Source: Candidatus Poribacteria bacterium
Lineage (GTDB): Bacteria; Poribacteria; WGA-4E; UBA9662
Assembly: GCA_002729015.1 (NCBI GenBank)
Contig: PBVO01000154.1
Coordinates: forward strand, 1 to 7,214
Direction: 5' to 3'
Length of the DNA: 7,214 nucleotides
Shown: positions 1-5,200 of the stretch, piece by piece
How positions within the stretch are numbered: position 1 is the first letter of the stretch
Layout of the letters: the number at the start of each line of letters is the position of its first letter
Translations under genes and position numbers: made by a program
The notes under the pieces: model-generated
Told to the model about the DNA's origin: nothing
The model's input: only the letters and a program-made list of their open reading frames with translations
Database searches by the model: none

Positions 1-1
1 A

Positions 2-769
2 GAAAGAGATAGTTATATTATCATTCATAATTTTTTATCTGAAACAGAGAGGTCAGAAATTGCTGCAGCAATTCGTCGTATCTTGCCACCTTGGTCAGAT
101 TTGGAGGACAAAACAAAAACTAGCGACGCCACTTATTTCCCTTACGAAGAACAATGTCTCAACCGGGCTATTCTCAATCGTGAATGCATCCGTTTTTCAC
201 AAAAATGGCTTGGCACTAAAAAAATTCACTACCGACCTGGTCTGGCTTTAGTTCGGTATCCTGGGTTTAAGGGATATTCCAATAAACCACACATAGATAA
301 TGGAAATAATTCCCTTCTGCCCCCGAACGAACTGGACCAAAATCATGGCCAACTCAATTTTTGGTTTTACCCAGAAGATGTGGCTGAAGATCAAGCACCA
401 ACTTACCTGTTAAAAAAGTCAGACGGTCAAAATATGGAACGCGCAAAAAAGTTCGTTGCACCTGGTGGATCGTTAGCTATTTTCACAAATTACAACTGGC
501 ATTCAGCTGGTGATTACTTGCGGGACGACGGACAACGATATGTATGGAAATTTGCCTATGGAAGGGCCGACCATCCCTGGGAGGGCGTCCTTCACTATAC
601 CAACGTTGGTCAAAACTCACATTTTCGCCACTTCATTGGTTTATTAACGCCTAAGGAAAGAGAATTCTTTCGCTTTCCACCGGTAGGACATCCTTATTAT
701 ACTTTACAGACCCTTGAAGCCTTGTCGAAACAGTATCCGGGGTGGGATAAAAAAGAATACCTGAAATAA
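2..769 (+). CDS. Phytanoyl-CoA dioxygenase (PhyH)-family Fe(II)/2-oxoglutarate oxygenase, 5' partial
   Basis: The frame is open from base 2 to a TAA at 767-769, giving 255 visible residues; the true start is upstream of the window. The TTG at base 83 is internal, because the upstream residues (YIIIHNFLS, then ETERSEIAAAIRRILPPW) match the usual N-terminal helix of PhyH proteins. Visible metal and cosubstrate residues, numbered from base 2, are the H-x-D pair H97 and D99 (PHIDNG), the distal H167 (NWHSAGDY) and R179, twelve residues later, in the place of the 2-oxoglutarate-binding arginine. Such enzymes are soluble non-haem iron oxygenases that hydroxylate a substrate while converting 2-oxoglutarate to succinate. 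The family is large and functionally diverse, so the substrate cannot be named and a role in phytanoyl-CoA metabolism is not implied. It lies 97 bases upstream of trpB2 on the same strand. Family call is fairly sure; function is open. Confidence 0.82.
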   Translation, partial: ERDSYIIIHNFLSETERSEIAAAIRRILPPWSDLEDKTKTSDATYFPYEEQCLNRAILNRECIRFSQKWLGTKKIHYRPGLALVRYPGFKGYSNKPHIDNGNNSLLPPNELDQNHGQLNFWFYPEDVAEDQAPTYLLKKSDGQNMERAKKFVAPGGSLAIFTNYNWHSAGDYLRDDGQRYVWKFAYGRADHPWEGVLHYTNVGQNSHFRHFIGLLTPKEREFFRFPPVGHPYYTLQTLEALSKQYPGWDKKEYLK

Positions 770-820
770 TTCGGGATGAATGTTAGGTTCACTGACTATA
801 GAGAGCCTATTCATCTCGAA
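770..820 (+). other. Strong hairpin directly after the oxygenase stop, no U-tract
   Basis: Bases 770-781 pair with 809-820 (12 bp, one G-U). After a 3-base bulge (782-784), 785-790 pair with 803-808 (6 bp, one G-U), leaving a 12-base loop. The hairpin begins one base after the TAA of the oxygenase gene. The downstream side reads AAAATCAG, so there is no U-run for a classical intrinsic terminator. It may protect the 3' end of the oxygenase mRNA, act as a U-less terminator, or set relative expression of oxygenase and trpB2 if they are co-transcribed. The structure is seen directly; the role is inferred. Confidence 0.6.
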
Positions 821-855
821 AAATCAGTTTAATTCAACAAAAGTCAATTATAATT

Positions 856-861
856 AGGAGG
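856..861 (+). promoter_or_regulatory. Consensus ribosome binding site of trpB2
   Basis: A full AGGAGG lies 5 bases before the ATG at 867. It fixes the start of the following gene and indicates that the host uses a standard anti-Shine-Dalgarno sequence. Confidence 0.85.
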
Positions 862-866
862 AATAT

Positions 867-2234
867 ATGTCAGAGACTTTAAAATTTATCTTAGACGAAA
901 AAGAAATTCCAGAAGCCTGGTACAACATTGCTTCAGATTTACCAGAACCACCGCCACCTGTTCTCCATCCTGGAACTGGACAACCAATTGGACCAGACGA
1001 CTTAGCTCCACTTTTTCCAATGTCCTTGATCGGTCAGGAAGTTTCAACAGAAAGAGACATTGAAATACCAGACGAAGTCCGGGAGATCTACAAACAATGG
1101 CGCCCAACACCTCTTCATCGTGCAAAACGACTAGAAAAAGCTCTCGATACTCCGGCGAAGATTTACTACAAATATGAAGGAAGTAGTCCTGCTGGATCTC
1201 ACAAGCCAAATACGGCTATAGCTCAGGCCTATTACAATAAAGCCGAAGGGGTAAAACGATTAACCACTGAAACAGGGGCAGGTCAATGGGGATCAGCATT
1301 ATCTCTAGCGTGCTCCTTTTTTGAGCTTGAATGTAAAGTTTTTATGGTCCGTGTGAGCTATGAACAAAAACCTTATCGAAGGGCCTTTATTGAGTCTTAT
1401 GGTGCCGATGTCACAGCTAGCCCAAGTAAGGAAACAGACTCAGGTAAAGCCATACTGGAAAATGACCCCAACACCACAGGCTCTTTAGGGATTGCTATTT
1501 CTGAAGCTGTCGAGTTAGCTGCGAAGGATGAAAATACGAAGTATGCACTTGGTAGCGTTTTAAACCATGTTTTAACACATCAAACAGTAATTGGCTTAGA
1601 AACCATGAAACAATTAGAAATGGCTGGAGACTACCCCGACGTGATTGTTGGTTGTACCGGTGGAGGGTCGAACTTTGCAGGAATAACATTTCCATACATT
1701 GGACAGAAACTAAGAGGTGAAACCAATCTAAGAATTATTGCGGTTGAGCCTGCTGCTTGCCCGTCGTTGACTAAGGGTAAATTTGCCTATGATTTCGGCG
1801 ACACAGCTCATATGACACCACTGGTCAAAATGCATACTCTTGGTAGTATGTTTGTACCAGAAGGTATCCATGCTGGTGGGCTGCGTTATCATGGTATGGC
1901 ACCAATGGTCAGCCATCTCTTGGACATAGGTCAAATTGAAGCTATTGCAACACCACAGTTAGAAACCTTCTCTGCTGGGCTCCAGATTGCTAAAGCAGAA
2001 GGTATCATCCCCGCACCAGAAGCAAACCATGCAGTCGCAGGCGCCATTCGTGAAGCCTTACGTTGCAAAGAAGAGGGGCGAAGCGAAACAATCCTATTCA
2101 ATTTATGTGGACATGGTCATTTCGATATGCAAGCATATAGTGACTACAATGCAGGCAAGTTGAAAGACTATGAATATCCCGATGAAGAAATCGCAATGGC
2201 ATTGTCCGGGCTACCCAGTATTTCTTCTTCATAA
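867..2234 (+). CDS. trpB2: TrpB2-type tryptophan synthase beta chain (PLP-dependent)
   Basis: The 455-residue product has the length and layout of the TrpB2 subfamily, which is longer than ordinary TrpB (about 400). It carries the extra N-terminal segment rich in prolines (PEPPPP, then [19 protein letters not shown]). K113 in GSHKPN is the expected Schiff-base lysine for pyridoxal phosphate. E135 in TETGAGQWG is the expected catalytic glutamate. CTGGGSN (263-269) is the phosphate-binding glycine loop, and LCGHGHFD lies near the C-terminus. TrpB joins indole and serine to make tryptophan in the cytoplasm. TrpB2 enzymes are often encoded outside the trp operon and may act without TrpA, for example in indole salvage. 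No trpA or other trp gene is visible here; the upstream neighbour is an oxygenase. The start is set by AGGAGG and the stop is TAA. Family assignment is confident; the physiological role is inferred. Confidence 0.93.
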   Translation: MSETLKFILDEKEIPEAWYNIASDLPEPPPPVLHPGTGQPIGPDDLAPLFPMSLIGQEVSTERDIEIPDEVREIYKQWRPTPLHRAKRLEKALDTPAKIYYKYEGSSPAGSHKPNTAIAQAYYNKAEGVKRLTTETGAGQWGSALSLACSFFELECKVFMVRVSYEQKPYRRAFIESYGADVTASPSKETDSGKAILENDPNTTGSLGIAISEAVELAAKDENTKYALGSVLNHVLTHQTVIGLETMKQLEMAGDYPDVIVGCTGGGSNFAGITFPYIGQKLRGETNLRIIAVEPAACPSLTKGKFAYDFGDTAHMTPLVKMHTLGSMFVPEGIHAGGLRYHGMAPMVSHLLDIGQIEAIATPQLETFSAGLQIAKAEGIIPAPEANHAVAGAIREALRCKEEGRSETILFNLCGHGHFDMQAYSDYNAGKLKDYEYPDEEIAMALSGLPSISSS

Positions 2235-2257
2235 TTTTTGTTGATTTTGACTAAATA

Positions 2258-2299
2258 TGTGAGCTAGCGTTTAACGAATTACTTTTATGCTAGCTCACA
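2258..2299 (+). other. Perfect 11-bp hairpin downstream of trpB2
   Basis: TGTGAGCTAGC at 2258-2268 is the exact reverse complement of 2289-2299, extended inwards by one G-U and one A-U pair, with a loop of about 16-20 bases. It starts 24 bases after the trpB2 stop. The downstream flank is AAGTAGAGAAAAG, without a U-run. A second, weaker hairpin (2320-2326 with 2333-2339, 7 bp, 6-base loop) follows directly. Together they are the best candidates for the 3' end of the trpB2 transcript, although neither is a classical terminator. A protein-binding palindrome is the alternative. Confidence 0.5.
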
Positions 2300-2368
2300 A
2301 AGTAGAGAAAAGTTTGTGAACTAACACGAAACTGTTAGTGATTCTGATAGCTTTTATGCATATTTTAA

Positions 2369-3125
2369 TTGTTCCGAGGTTCTAACCTGCCCCAAATCAT
2401 CGCCCAGTCAGTTGATGATCCCATTCAGGTCGCAGCTTTTTACTTATTAAATTTTCAGCATATCAGTATAAACCAAAAATCCTTTCACCCTTCACCCAAT
2501 TTCTCAATGTGCTGTTTGCCATAAAATTTCTGTAAGTAAATAGTATATAAATAGAATTAGATGAGGTTAAATAATTCTATCAAAGAAACTTCTTCTTTTC
2601 AGAATACTTCCACTGATCAACAGGCCCTATTCTCCTCTCAGGCCGATTCTAACAATCATGATTTCGATTAGCAACGACTCAAGCTTCAACCCCTGTAACT
2701 TTGGCAAGATCAACAGCAACAATTGGGTAACCCCCTGTCCTCCAACGCTGATCTTTATCAGATTATGCGAAGTGAACATCCCCTTGGTATTGATGCCTTC
2801 GTCCCTCAGGCTTGTCAATTAAGCCCTCATATCAACCCCATTCAATCCCTTCAGCTACTCCAGAAGTGTATTAAGATCATGCCCAAAACTGGTGCGAATG
2901 GTCGTCACGTCGGACGTCCTGGTTGGTTACGGCTTCTCTATCTCTGATTCTTTCTTCAAACGCGCTTGGGCCAATACCTTCGATTTTCTGCCCCTCTATT
3001 GGCCGCAACATCAAAATCCTGCTTCTCATCCCCGTTCTCCCAAATCCATTAATCGGCTTCTTAATTGCTCTGGCCAAGCCTGGTCTTCTCACTTTTAACC
3101 AACTGTAGCCCGATTCTAAATTCAA
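2369..3125. pseudogene. Probable decayed coding region, strand and family unresolved
   Basis: This stretch differs from its neighbours: the plus strand is C- and pyrimidine-rich and G+C is higher. On the plus strand one frame reads 51 codons open from 2369 to a TAA at 2522. The same frame reopens from an ATG at 2561, is cut by TAG at 2669 and TAA at 2696, and runs open again to a TGA at 2945. A second frame then takes over at about 2892-3098. On the minus strand, open frames in matching codon register span 2818-2627 and 3125-2877. All are short, lack ribosome binding sites and match no family I recognise. Alternating open frames with scattered stops and a frame change look like a dead gene, possibly a mobile-element relic. 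The pyrimidine-rich plus strand mildly favours original coding on the minus strand. Non-coding sequence with chance open frames remains possible. Confidence 0.33.
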
Positions 3126-3230
3126 ATTAAGTTAATCAATAAATCCCTTTTAAAACCTATTTAATGGGCTCCGTAATTTCATATATGTTGACTTATAGAG
3201 AGTTTCTTGTTACCCTCAAACGATTCTCTT

Positions 3231-3326
3231 CGGTACATGGGGAAGTATACGACAATTATGACCCACGAACAGTATGCTGAAGATAAAATTGGCTATTTTA
3301 ATGAGAAAAAATCGCGAGTTGAATAG
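3231..3326 (+). pseudogene. Orphan 3' end of a second copy of the downstream lipoprotein gene
   Basis: Read from 3231 in frame, this gives 31 codons and a TAG that align without a gap to the last 31 codons and TAG of the lipoprotein gene (4165-4260). By hand count 20 of 31 residues are identical, including the block IGYFN-x-KKSRV, and 63 of 96 bases match. Twelve of the 20 identical residues use a different synonymous codon, so the two copies diverged under protein-level selection before this one lost its body. Upstream, the frame stops at a TGA (3189-3191) and I find no match to the rest of the lipoprotein. ATG codons at 3237 and 3258 could start 29- or 22-residue peptides, but neither has a convincing ribosome binding site. 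I read it as the remnant of a tandem paralogue; an expressed small peptide is less likely. Confidence 0.72.
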
Positions 3327-3416
3327 TTTTTTCAAATTAGTAAGCTTTTTGGAACACAAGAGTTTGTTATCATTGAACTCACCAGATTAACTACAATCAC
3401 AACCGATTTGAAAATT

Positions 3417-3423
3417 GAAGAGG
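3417..3423 (+). promoter_or_regulatory. Ribosome binding site that decides the lipoprotein start
   Basis: GAAGAGG ends 9 bases before the ATG at 3433. The in-frame TTG at 3415 overlaps this motif and has no upstream Shine-Dalgarno sequence of its own, so the ATG is preferred. Confidence 0.55.
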
Positions 3424-3432
3424 TTTTACAAA

Positions 3433-4260
3433 ATGCAGAAAGTGACTAAATCAATTGCCATTTGTTTTCTGTTGGCAGTTATTTTCGTGATAGGATGTGG
3501 GGAAGATTCTACCTTACCAACAAAGGTAAAGAAAGACGGGGGCGAATCGATCGGATTGGCGGTTAGTCATACCGAGGCCTTGAACGGAGAAGATTTTAGT
3601 GTTGCCATAGCTCAAGAACTTGCAGAGCAAGGCGTCAAATTGTCAGAAACATCAACCATTTGGGCCCGAAAAGCCGATGAAGAATGGCTAGTTACGGATA
3701 CAGAAAACGAGTTAGCCTATGTCATCACGAACGCTGGTGGCGACAAATTAGAAGTCGGTAAAACCGGTTACATTGACTATCAGGGAGAGGCTGACCAAGT
3801 AATTAAACTTTGGGAAACCTTTAGGGAGTATTACAATAGTGGAGAGCTAACTAAGACGGTCTCACTTTTAACAGGTAAAGAGTCAGATCAGTTGTACATT
3901 AATATTGCTGAAAACGAAATGATCGAGGCGTCAGCGAATGGGGTTTCAGAAACCCTTAAAAAGCTACAAAAGGGGCATCATACAACTGCTAATGATAAGT
4001 TTGTTGGTACTCCTATGAGTGAGGTCTATATTAAGAAACGAGGGTCTCAATTAGTCGCATCTGCTACCGGACCAAATGCTTTTCGCAAAGCTGGTGAAAC
4101 ATGGATCTATTGTGTCAAGGTGCTAAACAAGTGGAAGATAAATAAGCTTGAGTCAATTGAGCAACGAAATATGGGCGTCCACACAAACATCCTAATCCAC
4201 GAGAAAGAAGCCGAAGACGGAATTGGCTACTTCAATGATAAAAAATCTCGGGTAAGATAG
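3433..4260 (+). CDS. Predicted lipoprotein of unknown function
   Basis: From ATG 3433 the product has 275 residues. The N-terminus is a type II signal peptide: K3 and K6, a hydrophobic stretch (SIAICFLLAVIFVI), then a lipobox V-I-G-C with C22 as the lipidated cysteine. The mature protein is therefore expected to be anchored in a membrane facing the periplasm or outside. The first part is charged and flexible (about residues 23-115). A second part (about 121-244) has a helical start (LWETFREYYNSGELTKTVSLL) and a terminal strand pair ending WKINKLES. That outline recalls NTF2/SnoaL-like or DUF4878-like domains, but I cannot assign it. The last 31 residues (R245 to R275, containing IGYFNDKKSRV) lie beyond this domain and recur in the orphan fragment at 3231-3326, so this tail is a conserved unit of the family. 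An alternative TTG start at 3415 would add six residues. The next downstream gene is convergent; a terminator lies 124 bases past the stop. Confidence 0.78.
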   Translation: MQKVTKSIAICFLLAVIFVIGCGEDSTLPTKVKKDGGESIGLAVSHTEALNGEDFSVAIAQELAEQGVKLSETSTIWARKADEEWLVTDTENELAYVITNAGGDKLEVGKTGYIDYQGEADQVIKLWETFREYYNSGELTKTVSLLTGKESDQLYINIAENEMIEASANGVSETLKKLQKGHHTTANDKFVGTPMSEVYIKKRGSQLVASATGPNAFRKAGETWIYCVKVLNKWKINKLESIEQRNMGVHTNILIHEKEAEDGIGYFNDKKSRVR

Positions 4261-4383
4261 CTTTTGGGGGATTGCACATCTTGTGGCGGAGGCTAGAAAA
4301 GGCACCACCATGAAAATTGCGTTACGTTACTTTAGTAATTCTTAACTCTTTCATAGGTTAGATTGTTTTCTCTTCATACTTTG

Positions 4384-4416
4384 TGCCTAGTTGGTGGACT
4401 CCAACTAGGCATTTTT
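4384..4416 (+). terminator. Rho-independent terminator of the lipoprotein transcript
   Basis: TGCCTAGTTGG at 4384-4394 pairs perfectly with 4401-4411 (11 bp), with a 6-base loop (TGGACT) and T5 at 4412-4416. The U-tract is on the plus side only, so it ends transcription coming from the lipoprotein gene. The 123 bases between the lipoprotein stop and this hairpin hold no recognisable gene. Confidence 0.9.
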
Positions 4417-4470
4417 AATGCATTAACTAGACTATCCCAAATAGGGACTCAACCGACTCTTTATTGTCTA

Positions 4471-4706
4471 TCATTTAAAACCACCTAACAGGAAGAAAAT
4501 CACCAGGACTAAAAGCGAAATAATCAAGGCTGATATTATCAAAACCCCGTCCTTCAGCTCCTTACCCTTCTCATCTGGTGGAGCAGGGTAACCACATTTT
4601 GGACATGATTTGAATACCTTACCTACCTACCTACCAAATCCCCACATTTTTCACAGATTCTCCGTGTGGGATCTATTTTAAAATCTACATCACCCGAATC
4701 CATCAT
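4471..4706 (-). pseudogene. Zinc-ribbon plus transmembrane small protein gene, frameshifted at a GGTA repeat
   Basis: On the minus strand, ATG (4706-4704) opens a frame reading MMDSGDVDFK then IDPTRRICEKCGDLVGR, closing at a TAG inside the repeat. The remaining frame reads GKVFKSCPKCGYPAPPDEKG, then a hydrophobic helix (VLIISALIISLLVLVIFFLL) and GGFK, ending in TGA at 4473-4471. The two halves carry the two C-x2-C knuckles of one zinc ribbon. The span of 236 bases is not divisible by three. Removing two GGTA units (8 bases) leaves 228 bases, a clean 75-residue protein with C-x2-C-x10-C-x2-C spacing. A TGA lies in frame just upstream, so the ATG pair at 4706/4703 is the only good start; the ribosome binding site is weak (GGATGAG). 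The intact form would be a small single-pass membrane protein with a cytoplasmic zinc ribbon; its function is unknown. Reasons for the break may be pseudogenisation, phase variation or a sequencing or assembly error. Confidence 0.75.
4620..4635. repeat. Tetranucleotide tandem repeat (TACC)4, GGTA on the coding minus strand
   Basis: Four exact TACC units, with a further TACC at 4615-4618 separated by one T. The repeat sits inside the zinc-ribbon gene between its two CxxC motifs. In this reading frame three or more units bring a stop codon (TAA or TAG) and one unit shifts frame, so only two units give a full-length product. Such repeats change length by slipped-strand mispairing. Confidence 0.9.
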
Positions 4707-4724
4707 AACTACAGCTCATCCTTT

Positions 4725-4742
4725 TGTGATCTACTAATCACA
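4725..4742. promoter_or_regulatory. Palindrome upstream of the zinc-ribbon gene
   Basis: TGTGAT (4725-4730) and ATCACA (4737-4742) form a perfect 6-bp inverted repeat with a 6-base centre (CTACTA). It lies 19-36 bases before the minus-strand ATG at 4706, a position suited to an operator or a 5'-leader hairpin. It resembles a CRP half-site pair, but the spacer between TGTGA and TCACA is 8 rather than 6. Function is not established. Confidence 0.3.
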
Positions 4743-4776
4743 GATTCTATCTTGAACTGAACCTTTTTCTATTTAT

Positions 4777-4807
4777 AAAAAGAATGACCCTATCATTCCG
4801 GGGCATT
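4777..4807 (-). terminator. Terminator-like hairpin, best oriented on the minus strand
   Basis: Two alternative hairpins share these bases: GAATGA (4782-4787) with 4793-4798, and 4783-4790 with 4800-4807 (8 positions, one mismatch). On the minus strand both are followed at once or after one base by U5 (complement of A5 at 4777-4781). On the plus strand the nearest T-run (4813-4818) is offset by five bases, so the element could work weakly both ways. No minus-strand gene is visible to its right, so its transcript is unknown. Confidence 0.45.
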
Positions 4808-4851
4808 TACAGTTTTTTCTGCTTTTTGCCCTGTTATTGATTCCTAATCTT

Positions 4852-4882
4852 CTGTTAATTGACCGTCAATTACAGGTTTTTT
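4852..4882 (+). terminator. A+T-rich terminator-like hairpin with U6
   Basis: An odd palindrome, AATTGAC-C-GTCAATT (4857-4871), extends outward by one T-A pair and, past a one-base bulge, a CTG/CAG clamp. It is followed by G and T6 (4877-4882). The shape fits a plus-strand intrinsic terminator, although the stem is A+T-rich. No plus-strand gene precedes it after 4416. The tail TTACAG-T6-CTG at 4807-4821 recurs as TTACAGG-T6-CTG at 4870-4885. Confidence 0.45.
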
Positions 4883-5062
4883 CTGTGAAACTCAACATAA
4901 TAATATATAACTCATATTGAATCTTAGGCATTTTTTCTATATAAACATGTCTAACCAAAGACGGTCTAAACCAAAAACTTTTTTTTGCGTCTAAATGGGA
5001 GCATAGCCTTTCTTGTTTTTTAGCCTATAAGGCAGTGAAGCGAGTAATCGATTTACTCACCC

Positions 5063-5092
5063 TTCAGAACGGTCTATACACATAAATATAAG
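5063..5092 (+). promoter_or_regulatory. Weak candidate promoter for the helicase gene
   Basis: TTCAGA (5063-5068, 4 of 6 to the -35 consensus) and TATAAG (5087-5092, 5 of 6 to the -10 consensus) are 18 bases apart. Transcription would begin near 5099, giving a leader of about 100 bases. The -35 box overlaps the right arm of the hairpin at 5036-5066. This is only a consensus match in an A+T-rich region. Confidence 0.2.
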
Positions 5093-5186
5093 TTTTATTT
5101 CTAGAGGGAATGTGGATATCGAATTTTGTTGATAGATTCTTTTTGTCAGATTTGTTTGAACATGGCGTTTTCTCTTCGGATAAAGT

Positions 5187-5191
5187 AGGAG
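5187..5191 (+). promoter_or_regulatory. Ribosome binding site that supports a TTG start
   Basis: AGGAG ends 9 bases before the TTG at 5201. No ATG in frame offers a better start, and the TTG places the helicase Q-motif at the usual distance from the N-terminus. Confidence 0.75.
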
Positions 5192-5200
5192 AAAACGTAC

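Larger units (their letters stand above)
4707..5200. other. 494-base gene-free region before the helicase
   Basis: No convincing coding frame on either strand. Besides the two terminator-like hairpins and the palindrome listed separately, it holds short direct repeats: GTCTAACCAAA (4949) and GTCTAAACCAAA (4964), a third partial GTCTAAA (4989), and ACGGTCTA at both 4961-4968 and 5069-5076. A hairpin at 5036-5066 pairs TGAAG (5036-5040) with 5062-5066 and GAGTAA (5042-5047) with 5053-5058. Several T-runs of six or more occur. Part of the region may be a long 5' leader of the helicase gene. Confidence 0.5.

Noticed and set aside
83..85. TTG 83 as the start of the oxygenase gene
   Set aside because: The frame is open to the window edge and the upstream residues fit the PhyH N-terminus, so the gene is truncated by the window.
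849..854. TATAAT as a promoter -10 box for trpB2
   Set aside because: Transcription would begin near 861 and remove the AGGAGG site, and there is no -35 box at a suitable distance.
1495..1934. Minus-strand ORFs opposite trpB2
   Set aside because: They are shadows of a clearly coding plus-strand gene and have no motifs or start signals. The same holds for the other-strand and other-frame ORFs over the helicase.
3415..3432. TTG start for the lipoprotein, six residues upstream
   Set aside because: The TTG overlaps the ribosome binding site used by ATG 3433 and has none of its own. The ATG gives a more typical lipoprotein signal peptide.
4310..4345. 11-codon ORF after the lipoprotein gene (MKIALRYFSNS)
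   Set aside because: Too short, and the nearest GGAGG is too far upstream for efficient use. No other support.
4725..4742. CRP-like site TGTGA...TCACA upstream of the zinc-ribbon gene
   Set aside because: The spacer between half-sites is 8 bases, not the required 6, and no CRP-controlled gene context is visible. Kept only as a generic palindrome.
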